From contig CAZKVR010000001.1 of the NCBI GenBank assembly GCA_964556395.1, positions 124,001 to 188,000 on the forward strand: a stretch of 64,000 nucleotides of DNA, given 5' to 3'. The position numbers and the translations under genes are program-made. Every line of letters begins with the position of its first letter. The first letter of the stretch is position 1. Source of the DNA: WJKR01 sp964556395 (GTDB lineage: Archaea > Nanobdellota > Nanobdellia > Woesearchaeales > WJKR01). The notes beneath the pieces are model-generated. The model was given only the letters and a program-made list of their open reading frames with translations. It did not search any database and had not been told where the DNA came from. Below, in pieces: positions 24,076 through 32,679 of this stretch.

Positions 24076-24445
24076 ATCTGTGGTTTTTCGGGTTTTTACT
24101 GTGTTTGTTAGAGATATCTCTAGCGCTTCGTGCGCGGCGAGAGCCTCTCTGTCAGGGTTTTCCGGTGTTTTTGGCTCTCTGTCTGTCGCTGGTGTTCGCG
24201 TTGGCGTAGGGTTTCCCTTTTTTCTGCGCTTTCGCGTTGTGCCAGGCGTTGACGGCGGGCGTGTGCAAGGGCATGGTTCATGCTGGTGTTCTTGTTGGCC
24301 CTGTGGCCGTCGTGCGTGTTTGGTGGTTTATAGTGACTACCAGAGGATGACGAATAGTATAAAAATGTTTACGTGAAACAGGATAAATTCTATATAGAAA
24401 TTAATTCCCGCAACTCATTTAAACCACCTCTCCGCCGCCGAAGAC
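24076..24445. other. Intergenic region between divergent genes
   Basis: I see no gene here. The left part is G/T-rich on the plus strand with no long convincing frame. Near the right end, TATA-like boxes face both ways: TATAAAAATG at about 24358-24367 and CTATATAG at 24389-24396, the second placed for the coiled-coil gene at 24446 with a leader of about 28 bases. Confidence 0.5.
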
Positions 24446-25018
24446 ATGCTCGGCAACAAGCGGAAAGAAGAGCTCGAAAAGCTCAAGCAGGACGTCACGG
24501 AGAAGGCAGAAGAAACAAAAAAGCTACAAGAGGACGCCAAGGCCCAACGCTCGAGTATACAAGAGCAGCAGGCCTTCCTGGAGAAACTCAGCAAGAAGCA
24601 GGATGACCTCATCAACGCGTTCTCAGGGGAGCTCGACACCCTGCGCCGGACGAACGAGCAGGCCAAGGCAGAGGTCCATAACCTGAAGACCACCCGGGTC
24701 GAGCTCAAGGACGACGTGGCGGAACGGTTCCAGCAGCAATTGTCAAAGTCGTTGAAGGCCATGGAGGGCAAGCTGGAAGCGGACACCGGCAGGATAGATG
24801 CCTTGTCGGAGTCATTCCAGGCCATCACCAAGGAGCTCAAGGACGCGAGGGCGCAGATCGGCAAGTTCAAGGACCTCGCCGAGACCATCAAGGAGTCGGA
24901 CTACAGGCTGAAAGAGCACGCCAAGGCCTTGGAGCAGGCGGACCAGGAGAAGCTGCGGCTGATGAAGCGCGTGGACGAGCTGGAATCCATGATGGCGAAG
25001 ATGAAAAGACGTCACTGA
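24446..25018 (+). CDS. Coiled-coil protein
   Basis: The 190-residue product is charged and helical throughout, with heptad patterns over nearly the full length (LEKLKQDVTEKAEETKKLQE; LMKRVDELESMMAKMKRR). There is no signal peptide or membrane segment. It may act as a structural or DNA-associated cytoplasmic coiled coil; no family can be named. The promoter box CTATATAG lies about 50 bp upstream of the ATG. Confidence 0.6.
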   Translation: MLGNKRKEELEKLKQDVTEKAEETKKLQEDAKAQRSSIQEQQAFLEKLSKKQDDLINAFSGELDTLRRTNEQAKAEVHNLKTTRVELKDDVAERFQQQLSKSLKAMEGKLEADTGRIDALSESFQAITKELKDARAQIGKFKDLAETIKESDYRLKEHAKALEQADQEKLRLMKRVDELESMMAKMKRRH

Positions 25019-25070
25019 ACAGTGATAAAAAATAGAAATATTTATATAATGTTATTACCATAAGATAGTT

Positions 25071-25610
25071 ATGAAAGTCCTGTTGGAACAAGCCACGCCG
25101 GACCTCGCCGCCAAGGCGCAAAAGGAATACGACGCGCTCTTCTCACAACAACCGGACAAGTACCGCACACACCTCAACAACTACGACCTCGACAACCCCG
25201 AGAAGGCGGAGCTCGAACCGGACGAGGACGAGGACCTCTACCTCATCAAGGACCAGCAGGACAACCTCCTCGGATACCTGCAAGCGTGTCAAGAACAGCC
25301 AGGAACCCCCGCCCCCGACGCGCCAGTGCTGAGAGACTACACCAACCAAGGCGACAGCCTCACCATCAACAAGCTCGAGATCTTCAAGAAATACCAAGGG
25401 ATAGGACTCGGCAGCGAAGTCATGGAACAACTGCAAGGACGAGGCTACGAGCTCATAGACCTCACGGCAAGGGAGAGCGCCGAGAGGTTCTACCTCAAGC
25501 ACGGCTTCAAAGACACCGGCCTGAGGGATGAAGGGAAGAAGGTGCTGGCCTGGCACAACCCGGAGTACGAATCCCGAGAAGCATCCCTGCTTGAGCAGCA
25601 AGCCTTCTAA
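25071..25610 (+). CDS. GNAT-family N-acetyltransferase
   Basis: The 179-residue product has the GNAT acetyl-CoA loop YQGIGLGSEVMEQL (Q/RxxGxG/A) near residue 108 and the following ERFYLKHGFKDTG strand-helix of motif B near 142. A TATA box (TTTATATAAT) is 26 bp upstream of the ATG, so the mRNA is leaderless. The acidic N-terminal third (DEDEDLYLIKD) is unusual. The substrate is unknown. It converges with the SemiSWEET gene, with a 4-bp overlap of ends. Confidence 0.8.
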   Translation: MKVLLEQATPDLAAKAQKEYDALFSQQPDKYRTHLNNYDLDNPEKAELEPDEDEDLYLIKDQQDNLLGYLQACQEQPGTPAPDAPVLRDYTNQGDSLTINKLEIFKKYQGIGLGSEVMEQLQGRGYELIDLTARESAERFYLKHGFKDTGLRDEGKKVLAWHNPEYESREASLLEQQAF

Positions 25611-25867
25611 CGGTATTTGAGTATGAGAACGAGGGATAGCACCGAACCCCCGACGCCGAACCCGAACCCGATGATGATCGGCCACGCGCCAAGCACCAAG
25701 CCATACGCCAACCACACGCTCGTCCCGAGCGAGAAGATTATGTACGTCCACAGGCTGACGTCATGGGATGACTTGCGCTGCCAGAGCCGCCACGCCTGCA
25801 ACCAGTGGCCGAAGCTCATGAGCACGCCGAAGACAGACGCCACCACCTCCAGAACGGCCAGGAACAT
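25607..25867 (-). CDS. SemiSWEET (PQ-loop) sugar transporter
   Basis: From the ATG at 25867 the product has 86 residues and three hydrophobic helices, the size and topology of SemiSWEET half-transporters, which act as dimers. The helix-2 segment SLWTYIIFSLGTSVWLAYG and the preceding basic loop WRLWQRKSSHDVS are family-typical. A TTG five codons upstream extends the frame, but the ATG is 26 bp from a minus-strand TATA-like box (ATTTAAAAAGG). Small sugars are the likely substrate. Confidence 0.75.
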   Translation of the reverse strand: MFLAVLEVVASVFGVLMSFGHWLQAWRLWQRKSSHDVSLWTYIIFSLGTSVWLAYGLVLGAWPIIIGFGFGVGGSVLSLVLILKYR

Positions 25868-25917
25868 CCCCCACCAGAACAAGAGCCTTTTTAAATAATC
25901 TTCGCTTCCCGAACCTT

Positions 25918-26823
25918 ATGAAGATCGTCTTCCTCGGCACCGGCGGCATGGTGCCGACCAAGGACCGGAACGTGCAATCGACCTACCTCGAATACCGGGG
26001 AGAAGGCATCCTGATGGACTGCGGCGAAGGCACGCAGCGCCAGATGAACCTCGCAGGCATCAACCGGATCAAAGTAAGGAAGATACTCATCAGCCACTGG
26101 CACGGCGACCACGTCGCAGGCCTCATCGGCCTCATCCAGACCCTCGGCAACATCGACGAGCCAGGCACGGTACGGCTGTACGGCCCGGAAGGCACGAAGG
26201 ACTACCTGGACCACATGCTGAAGTGCTGCTCGTTCGACATGCGCCTCGACCTCCAAGTACAGGAGATCAGGCCCGAGGACGACGAGCCCGTCACGTTCTT
26301 CGAGAACGACCGGTACGAACTCCAAGCAGTGAGGCTGCGCCACAGCACCCCTTGCCTAGGCTACGCCTTCGTCGAGAAGGACCAGCGCAACATCAGCATG
26401 GCAAAGGCCGAGAAACTAGGACTCGAAGAGGGCCCGGTCCTCGGCAGGCTCCAGAAAGGGGAGACGATAACGAAGGACGGCGAGACCATAAGCCCGGACG
26501 ACGTCTCCACCATCAAGAAGGGCCGGAAGGTCTCGTTCGCACTGGACACCGAGCCGTGCCCCGGCCTGAACAACCTCGCCCGGGACGCGGACATCTTCAT
26601 CGCGGAAGCCACGTACGAATCATCCTTGGATGAGAAGGCCGAGGAGTACAAGCACCTCACCGCCCAGCTCGTCGCCCAGGTCGCCTCGCAGGAGAACGTC
26701 AAGAAACTCTACCTCACTCACTTCTCCCAACGCTACAAGACACCTGAGAAGCTGGAGGAGGACGCCAGGAAGGTCTTCCCAGACACGGTGTGCGCGTACG
26801 ACTTCCTCCAGGTCAAATTATGA
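25918..26823 (+). CDS. rnz: tRNase Z
   Basis: The 301-residue metallo-beta-lactamase protein begins MKIVFLGTGGMVPTKDRN and has the zinc motif SHWHGDHVAGL, the second ligand site FALDTEPC and the late His in LTHFSQRY, the tRNase Z arrangement. It trims the 3' trailer of pre-tRNAs. The ATG lies 28 bp after TTTTTAAATA. Its end overlaps the histone gene by 6 bp in convergent orientation. Confidence 0.92.
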   Translation: MKIVFLGTGGMVPTKDRNVQSTYLEYRGEGILMDCGEGTQRQMNLAGINRIKVRKILISHWHGDHVAGLIGLIQTLGNIDEPGTVRLYGPEGTKDYLDHMLKCCSFDMRLDLQVQEIRPEDDEPVTFFENDRYELQAVRLRHSTPCLGYAFVEKDQRNISMAKAEKLGLEEGPVLGRLQKGETITKDGETISPDDVSTIKKGRKVSFALDTEPCPGLNNLARDADIFIAEATYESSLDEKAEEYKHLTAQLVAQVASQENVKKLYLTHFSQRYKTPEKLEEDARKVFPDTVCAYDFLQVKL

Positions 26824-27036
26824 GCGGTCCTTGACGACGAGCCTGATGTCCTCGTCCTTGATAGTCTTGCGGCCGGCGTGCTGCGCGACGCGCGCCGCCT
26901 TCTCAGCGATATCTTCCGCGACGCGCTCCATCTCCATCTTCAAGGCGGCCTTAGCCCCCTCGCTAATGCGGAGACCGGTGAAATCCCTCAATAATCGCTC
27001 CATCGCGGCCAATGGAAGTCCTTTTTTCATGACCAT
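26818..27036 (-). CDS. Archaeal histone
   Basis: The 72-residue protein is a single histone fold: short helix LPLAAMERLLRDFTG, long central helix ISEGAKAALKMEMERVAEDI and the last helix after AGRKTIKDEDIRLVV. The R-K-T-I-K-D-E-D loop is the histone DNA-contact signature. It packs DNA as dimers and longer stacks. ATG at 27036 or 27030 may serve as start. It confirms the archaeal origin of this section. Confidence 0.92.
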   Translation of the reverse strand: MVMKKGLPLAAMERLLRDFTGLRISEGAKAALKMEMERVAEDIAEKAARVAQHAGRKTIKDEDIRLVVKDRS

Positions 27037-27164
27037 GGTCGAATCACCCGCAATTCCGTAAAAGGAGGTTGTTCTAAAGCTTTTCGGCCCACTGGACAGG
27101 GACGGGCGAAGGGTTTAAGAAGAGCTTTTTCTAAAGGACAGGGGAAAACAAAAATAGCCGGGAA

Positions 27165-27213
27165 TCCCGGGAAAAACAAAAAAACCACCTAATCCCGGGA
27201 AAACTATATAAAT
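27165..27213 (+). promoter_or_regulatory. TATA box with two upstream TCCCGGGA sites
   Basis: The palindrome TCCCGGGA occurs at 27165-27172 and again at 27193-27200, 28 bp apart, each followed by a run of A. The first lies within a larger inverted repeat CCGGGAATCCCGG. The TATA box CTATATAAAT (27204-27213) follows directly and the ATG is at 27234. The second site overlaps the position of the TFB-binding element, which suits repression. Confidence 0.55.
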
Positions 27214-27233
27214 GAGAGACCATTACGACCACT

Positions 27234-28187
27234 ATGCGCATACACCTACCTAACAGCGCGTTCCTCGGCAACATCGACCCAGTCCTCAAAAGATTCGACC
27301 CGAGCGCACCCGACAAGCTCACCATCACAGCGAACGAGCACTGGATATCGATCCATCCTATCGTCGTAGCGATGATAGGCGCTCTAGGCCATGGAATGGA
27401 AAGAGAGAACATCGAGTGGCAGAACAGGACCGCAAAGTCGTTCCACTACCTCCAGCGCATCGGGCTGACCAAACACATCCCGACGAAAGCCCAGGACGAC
27501 ATCACGGAGCACGAGCCCGCGGGACGTTTCATACCCCTTACCAACATCAGGGACGCAGAAGGGCAGACGAGGTTCATCAATGATATGATACCACTCCTAC
27601 ACCTCGATTACGAGCAGGCAGAACCAATCAAGTATGTCATCAGCGAACTCCTCCGGAACGTCCTCGAACACGCCCACACAGCAGCAGGCGCATGGGTGTG
27701 CGCCCAGTACTACCCCAAGACCAAGAGAGTGGGCATCGGCATCGCAGACACCGGCATCGGGCTGAAAGCCAGCCTCGAAAGAACCCACCCTATCACGACG
27801 GACCTCGAAGCCATAAGGTACGCCCTCATGCCAGGCGTATCGGGCTCCGCAGAGCAAGACCTCAACGCAGGAGCAGGATTATTCTTCACCAAGACCATCG
27901 CCAAGGCGAACAAGGACTTCTTCGTCACCTACACCGGCAACGCGTCGTACAAGCTCCTCAAACCCGACAGTAAGACAAGGCGGCCGAGATACTATGCGGA
28001 CCCGTTCAAGGACCGCCACAACACCAACGAAGGCCTGCCATACTGGCAAGGCACGGTCATCGGCATCGACATCTCCACGGACAACACCACCGCATTCTCA
28101 GAACTCATGCAGGAGATGAGAGAACTCTACACAGAGAAGCTGAAGGAGAAGAAAGAGATAATCAAGGTGAGGCCGAAGTTCACATGA
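27234..28187 (+). CDS. GHKL (HATPase_c) ATP-binding protein
   Basis: The 317-residue protein contains an ATP-binding GHKL fold: the N box ISELLRNVLEHAH near residue 139, the G1 box IADTGIG near 170 and a G2-like segment GAGLFFTKTIAKA near 215. No histidine-kinase phosphoacceptor or receiver domain is present, so it resembles anti-sigma kinases of the SpoIIAB/RsbW group or stand-alone ATPases. The next gene, overlapping by 4 bp, encodes a STAS-like DUF4325 protein. This pairing is known in bacteria with unknown function. Confidence 0.8.
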   Translation: MRIHLPNSAFLGNIDPVLKRFDPSAPDKLTITANEHWISIHPIVVAMIGALGHGMERENIEWQNRTAKSFHYLQRIGLTKHIPTKAQDDITEHEPAGRFIPLTNIRDAEGQTRFINDMIPLLHLDYEQAEPIKYVISELLRNVLEHAHTAAGAWVCAQYYPKTKRVGIGIADTGIGLKASLERTHPITTDLEAIRYALMPGVSGSAEQDLNAGAGLFFTKTIAKANKDFFVTYTGNASYKLLKPDSKTRRPRYYADPFKDRHNTNEGLPYWQGTVIGIDISTDNTTAFSELMQEMRELYTEKLKEKKEIIKVRPKFT

Positions 28188-28462
28188 ACATCAACATACG
28201 GGAAGAAGCAGGAACATTCGCCGAGAACAAGGATAAGGCAGCCGCCATGAGAGAGAGGATGCTGCCAACCCTAAAAGATGGAAAAGAAGTGACCCTCGAC
28301 TTCGGAGGGGTTGACGGAGCGACACAGTCGTTCATCCACGCCCTACTTGCCAAGCCGATGAGGGAACTGTCATCAACGGTCCTTAACCGCATAGAGTTCA
28401 AGCGCTGCAACGACCGTGTGAAGGCCATCATCAGCACCGTCACAGACTACCTCCAGGAGTGA
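28184..28462 (+). CDS. STAS-like DUF4325 protein
   Basis: The 92-residue product matches the DUF4325 shape: an N-terminal strand, VTLDFGGVDGATQSFIHALL at the centre (strand, loop and helix, as in STAS folds), then a strand IEFKRC and a final helix VKAIISTVTDYL. It overlaps the GHKL ATPase by ATGA. The two likely form a partner pair in which the STAS-like subunit binds the ATPase. Confidence 0.75.
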   Translation: MNINIREEAGTFAENKDKAAAMRERMLPTLKDGKEVTLDFGGVDGATQSFIHALLAKPMRELSSTVLNRIEFKRCNDRVKAIISTVTDYLQE

Positions 28463-28466
28463 AATC

Positions 28467-28853
28467 ATGTCGCACAAGAGCAGAGGCATCAACGCCGAGC
28501 GGGACCTCATCCACAAGTTCTGGGAGCAAGGCTGGGCAGCCCTCAGGGCGGCCGGCTCGGGCTCCTCGCAATTCCCTGCGCCCGACGTGGTGGCGAGCAA
28601 CAACGTGCGCAAGCTGGCCATGGAGGTCAAGCTCACCACGGAGTCGAGGAAGTACTTCACGCAGAAGGAGATCCGGGAACTACTCTACTTCGCCGAGAAG
28701 TTCGGCGCCGAGGCGTGGGTGGGCGTCAAGTTCTTCCGCCGACCGTGGGCGTTCCTCGCGGTGGAAGACCTTGAGGAGACGGGGAAGTCGCACGCCGTCA
28801 CGCCGGAGATCGCGGAGCGGCGCGGACTCTCCTTCGAAGAGCTGATAGGGTAG
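28467..28853 (+). CDS. hjc: Holliday junction resolvase Hjc
   Basis: The 128-residue protein has the Hjc fold with the archaeal resolvase signature: SRGINAERDLIHKFWEQG, AAGSGSS, then APDVVAS and the PD-(D/E)xK core LAMEVKLTTESRKYF (Glu and Lys of the active site). It cuts four-way junctions in recombination. It follows the DUF4325 gene by 4 bp, so it may be part of that transcript. Confidence 0.92.
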   Translation: MSHKSRGINAERDLIHKFWEQGWAALRAAGSGSSQFPAPDVVASNNVRKLAMEVKLTTESRKYFTQKEIRELLYFAEKFGAEAWVGVKFFRRPWAFLAVEDLEETGKSHAVTPEIAERRGLSFEELIG

Positions 28854-28878
28854 AAATCAGGAACAAAAAAAATGTTTT

Positions 28879-29139
28879 TCACTTCTTCTTTTTCGGGCGG
28901 CCACGCTTCTTCGTCGTCTTCTTCGTGGTCGTCTTCTTAGCGGAGCCGCGGCGGTGCTTGAGCATGTCCTCAATCTCTTCCTCATCCTTGAGGATGCTCT
29001 TCGCCATGAGCTCTATGTGCGTGTCGATCCTCGCGATGCGCCGCTCCAACAGGATGAGGACGCGCAAGGAGTACACTATCGCCGCCAACGTACCGATGAT
29101 GATTGCCAGAATGACAGCCGCTTCGTTTTCCCAAGCCAT
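28879..29139 (-). CDS. Membrane protein with basic AT-hook-like tail
   Basis: The 86-residue protein has one N-terminal helix in the membrane (about residues 7-31), an amphipathic acidic stretch (about 35-60) and a very basic C-terminus ending KKRGRPKKKK. The RGRP core is the AT-hook signature, so the tail may bind AT-rich DNA at the membrane. Archaeal lysine-rich tails can also bind RNA or acidic proteins. A role in tethering the chromosome is inference. Confidence 0.6.
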   Translation of the reverse strand: MAWENEAAVILAIIIGTLAAIVYSLRVLILLERRIARIDTHIELMAKSILKDEEEIEDMLKHRRGSAKKTTTKKTTKKRGRPKKKK

Positions 29140-29294
29140 TGTGATTGAACACCTCTTTACCTACGGACTGACACCATTAATATATAAAGCTTTTGTTGTC
29201 GACCTCACGAAGAGTCTTTTGACGAGGGAGAACCAATGGAAAGGTTTAAATAAGAGCCGGAGTTAGAGGGATTCATCAACACAAGGTGGTTCAC

Positions 29295-29570
29295 ATGCTG
29301 AAGATGAACAGGATCACGGACACGTACGACATGCGCGTATTCACCGACAACGGCGACTACTTCGGAGACGTCGAAGAGGCCATAGTCACCAACACGAAGA
29401 TATTCGGATGGAAGGTCCGGGCGACGAAGAATAGCTTCCTCAACCGCGTCCTCGGATCCGCCAAAGGCGTCATCGTCCCGCACCAGCTGGTGAAGAGCAT
29501 GGGCGACATCATCATCATCAGCAAACAGGCCATGCCGTCGTACAACCCGGACGAGGACGACGCGGCATAA
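29295..29570 (+). CDS. PRC-barrel protein
   Basis: The 91-residue product has the PRC-barrel pattern: MRVFTDNGDYFGDVEEAIV, strands around FGWKVRA, then KGVIVPHQLVKSMGDIIIIS. Archaeal PRC-barrel proteins help in RNA handling and cell division (CdpB type). The ATG at 29295 follows GGTGG at good spacing; a GTG three codons earlier is possible. A TATA-like box (TTTAAATA) lies about 37 bp upstream. Confidence 0.75.
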   Translation: MLKMNRITDTYDMRVFTDNGDYFGDVEEAIVTNTKIFGWKVRATKNSFLNRVLGSAKGVIVPHQLVKSMGDIIIISKQAMPSYNPDEDDAA

Positions 29571-29714
29571 AACTTTTTTCCCAGACCTCTTCCTTGCTCA
29601 GACCTTTTCAGAGCCAGCCTAAAATAGGTCTAAATTCAGGAACCGCTACCAGTCTTTTTTAAACCGTCCTCTCTCGCAACCTTTAAGAAACAAGACCCCG
29701 TCCTGACACCAGCC

Positions 29715-31241
29715 ATGCCGACTCACCGGAAGGACAAGGCAGCCACAATCACGCTCTGGACCCTCTTCCTCGTCATAGCAGCCATCAGGGTAACCCTCGC
29801 GTTCCAGTCAGGACTGCCGGACTTCGAGGCGTACGACCAGCTGCGCCACGTCGAGAGCATCCGCGAGACAGGGACACCCCTGTTCCAGGACGACCTCGGC
29901 TTCGGCGGACGCGAACAGCTCTTCTCACCTCTCTACCACTACCTCCTCGCAGGCCTCAGCTTCCTCCTCCCGACCGTATGGCTCGTCAAGGTAGTCCCGA
30001 CAATCCTCACCGCAGCCATCGTCTTCCCGGCCTACAAGCTAGGCACGCTGCTGACGGGCAAGCGCCGCCTCGCACTCATCACAGCCCTCTTCGCAGGCGC
30101 GGTCCCGGCGTTGTTCTTCATCAGCGTGAACGACGCCTCACCCCTCGGGCTCGTCCTCACGCTTTTCTACACGACGTGGTATCTCCTCCTCAAGAGCCGC
30201 AAGACCGGCCGGCACCTCAAGTGGCTCCTAGCGGCCTTCATAACCCTCACCCTCATCCACCCCTTCGCTATAGTCTTCGTCGTCAGCGTCGCGCTCTACC
30301 TAGTACTCCTCCAGCTCCAGGGCGTAAAGACCACGCCGAAGGAGAGCGAACTACTCCTGTTCTTCACACTCTTCAGCACGTGGTTCCTCCTCATCCTGTA
30401 CAAGCGGGCGTTCGTCGCACACGGCGCGGCCGTGATATGGCAGAACATCCCATCGGTCGAGCTCAACCTCATATTCACCAACATCACGCTCCTGGAAGCC
30501 ATCGCCAGCACGGGCCTCGTCGTCCTCGTCCTCGGAGCCATAGCCCTGTACAACGGCATCACCTCGGTGAAGCGGAAACCCCTCCTCGCCATGACCGCCG
30601 TCATCGCGACAGCCCTCCTACTCCTCGGATTCCGACTCGCGCCCCTACGCGTCGGCCTAGCCCTCCTCAGCACGTCCCTCGCAGTCGCAGGCGCCCACGC
30701 CCTGGAATCCCTGGACGGCTACCTGCGCAAGACGCGAGCCCCAGCCCTGGCGAACTGGAGCCTCGCAGGCCTCGTCATCCTCTTCGGACTCGCCACCCTT
30801 CCCACACTGGCGGGCCAGGCCATGGTCGACCCACCCTCGCAAGGGACGGTGGACGTCCTGGAATGGGCCCGGCAAAACACTGACGAAGACGCGGTCATCC
30901 TCGCCACCCCGCGGGAAGGAGACCTCATAGCCGCGGTGGGGGAGCGGCAGACGGTCATCGACGACAACTACCTCCTCATACCACGAGCCGAGGAGCGCTA
31001 CCGAGACGCGAGGGAGACCTACACCTCGTTCTTCAAGACCGACGCCATCGGGCTGATGCAGCGCTACGGCGCCACACACCTGCTCGTCAGTCCTGAGACG
31101 CGGGCGTGGAGCGGCAAGGACGAGCCAGCCTACCTCGACGACGACTGCTTCAGACGCGTCATAGCCTCCACCGACGATCGGGGGCGGACGACGAGGCTCT
31201 ACGAGCGGACATGCACCTTGAGGGGTGAGCACGATGCGTGA
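29715..31241 (+). CDS. GT-C superfamily membrane glycosyltransferase
   Basis: The 508-residue protein has about ten hydrophobic helices and a C-terminal soluble part. The first loop carries the DFEAYDQLRHVESI segment, where GT-C enzymes have acidic residues near the substrate, and FSPLYHYLLAGLSFL follows. The soluble end (about residues 385-505) resembles the periplasmic domain of lipid-linked-sugar glycosyltransferases. It should use a lipid-linked sugar to build surface glycans. Its end overlaps the next gene, a divergent relative, by 8 bp. Confidence 0.75.
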   Translation: MPTHRKDKAATITLWTLFLVIAAIRVTLAFQSGLPDFEAYDQLRHVESIRETGTPLFQDDLGFGGREQLFSPLYHYLLAGLSFLLPTVWLVKVVPTILTAAIVFPAYKLGTLLTGKRRLALITALFAGAVPALFFISVNDASPLGLVLTLFYTTWYLLLKSRKTGRHLKWLLAAFITLTLIHPFAIVFVVSVALYLVLLQLQGVKTTPKESELLLFFTLFSTWFLLILYKRAFVAHGAAVIWQNIPSVELNLIFTNITLLEAIASTGLVVLVLGAIALYNGITSVKRKPLLAMTAVIATALLLLGFRLAPLRVGLALLSTSLAVAGAHALESLDGYLRKTRAPALANWSLAGLVILFGLATLPTLAGQAMVDPPSQGTVDVLEWARQNTDEDAVILATPREGDLIAAVGERQTVIDDNYLLIPRAEERYRDARETYTSFFKTDAIGLMQRYGATHLLVSPETRAWSGKDEPAYLDDDCFRRVIASTDDRGRTTRLYERTCTLRGEHDA

Positions 31242-32625
31242 GCCCAAGAAAGCCTTGGTGATAACGGTCATTATAGCCTTGGCTGCGGTATTCCTCGCCA
31301 CGCCATTCATCGTGCGCTCGGCGATGGGCAACGACGCGCTTGTCGGCGAGGCGAGCTACTTCCACCTCGGCGTGGCGCAGAACATCCTCCAGCCGGGAAG
31401 CTACCCTCTGCCGGATGTCACCCCAACCCTGTTCGACTGGTTCCTCGCAGGATTCCTCACCATCACCTCTCCCGCTGTTTTGAGCAAGGCAGTCCCTCTA
31501 GTCTTAGGATTGCTGGCGGCGTGGCTGTTTGCGAGCAAGGCAGGCAGTCTCGTCTCGGATGAGAAGGAGCGCGCCCTAGCAGGGCTATTCTTTGTCATCT
31601 CGCCGTTGTTCATCGTCACGTTCACCTCACTCTCCCCGTTCAGCCTCGCCCTCGTCCTCGGGCTCGCGGCGTGGCGGCTGCAGGATTCCTCGAGGGTAGG
31701 CTCAGGCCTCTTGCTCCTGTCGGTCCTCTTCGTCGACGCGCAGGCGTTCATCCTCACGACCCTCCTCATGACAGCTTACGGCCTCCTCAAGGGGTCGTGG
31801 CGCGGCCCTGTGGCTACCGGCGTGCTCGGAATACTTGTCATGGCGGCGCTCGACGCCTTCAAAGGGTTCCTCGCGTCGGAGCAGCTCGCCCTCGGCTCAG
31901 CGATGGGCGGCTTCTTCGTCAGCCTCGGCGCCGACATGGGGTACTCGTTTTTCATACTCCTCCTCGCCCTTATAGGGCTCATGGCGCGGTGGTCGCGGCA
32001 GCGGTCAGCAGTGGCCGCATCCCTCATAATGGTAGGGGTGTTCATCTTCTCGTTCTCAGACCCCTTGACCCGTATACTGATGGCGCCGGTCCTGGCAATC
32101 CTTGCCTCCAGGGGTGGTGTGGAGTTGTTGGAGCGGCAGTGGAGCGTCAGACTCGTCCGGGACGTCACGCTGTTCCTCGTCGCGCTCAGCCTGTTGTTCA
32201 CGCTCGTCCTCACCTTGTCGGAGCAGGCTGAGGAAGAGCCTTCATTGGCCAAGCTGGAGGCGTTGCAGTTCCTCCGCACGGTACCTGAAGACGAGGTGGT
32301 GCTGTCGAGCCCTGAGAACGGCGTGTTCATCCAGCGCATCGCGCGCCGCCAGGCGTTCCTCGACCATGTGGAGATGGACCAGCACGTAGAGGCCGAGCGC
32401 CGTCGTGCCGCAGACAACATCTTTTCGGCCCAACGCCTCGACCCTGCTGCGTCCTTGCTGGAGTCGCATGGTATCTCGCACGTCCTTGTCGATCAGGACA
32501 TGCGTCATGGGGGTGTCTGGACGGCTGAGGAGCAGGGGTTGCTGTTCTTGATGGAGCACAACGACCGGTTCGTCAAGGTGTACGATCGTAAGAGTGTCGC
32601 GGTGTACCGTTTCTTCGACGGTTGA
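31234..32625 (+). CDS. GT-C-like membrane glycosyltransferase
   Basis: The product (463 residues) shares the layout of the upstream gene: N-terminal helix, an acidic loop (NDALVGEASYFHLGVAQNIL), 9-10 helices and a soluble C-terminal domain (RRQAFLDHVEMDQHVEAE). It is probably a diverged GT-C paralogue. The ATG at 31234 is preferred to the GTG at 31225. It overlaps the upstream gene, so translation is coupled. The sugar donor and acceptor are unknown. Confidence 0.65.
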   Translation: MREPKKALVITVIIALAAVFLATPFIVRSAMGNDALVGEASYFHLGVAQNILQPGSYPLPDVTPTLFDWFLAGFLTITSPAVLSKAVPLVLGLLAAWLFASKAGSLVSDEKERALAGLFFVISPLFIVTFTSLSPFSLALVLGLAAWRLQDSSRVGSGLLLLSVLFVDAQAFILTTLLMTAYGLLKGSWRGPVATGVLGILVMAALDAFKGFLASEQLALGSAMGGFFVSLGADMGYSFFILLLALIGLMARWSRQRSAVAASLIMVGVFIFSFSDPLTRILMAPVLAILASRGGVELLERQWSVRLVRDVTLFLVALSLLFTLVLTLSEQAEEEPSLAKLEALQFLRTVPEDEVVLSSPENGVFIQRIARRQAFLDHVEMDQHVEAERRRAADNIFSAQRLDPAASLLESHGISHVLVDQDMRHGGVWTAEEQGLLFLMEHNDRFVKVYDRKSVAVYRFFDG

Positions 32626-32679
32626 CCGTCGAGAAATAGTCGAAACCTTTATTAACGTTCCTGCCTTTTCGGCCACCAT

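Noticed and set aside
24076..24370. Search for Bacteroidota promoters (TTTG and TAnnTTTG) before the barrel and PEGA-like genes
   Set aside because: Only partial matches (for example TATCTTTC near 22800); no convincing spacing, so none is called.
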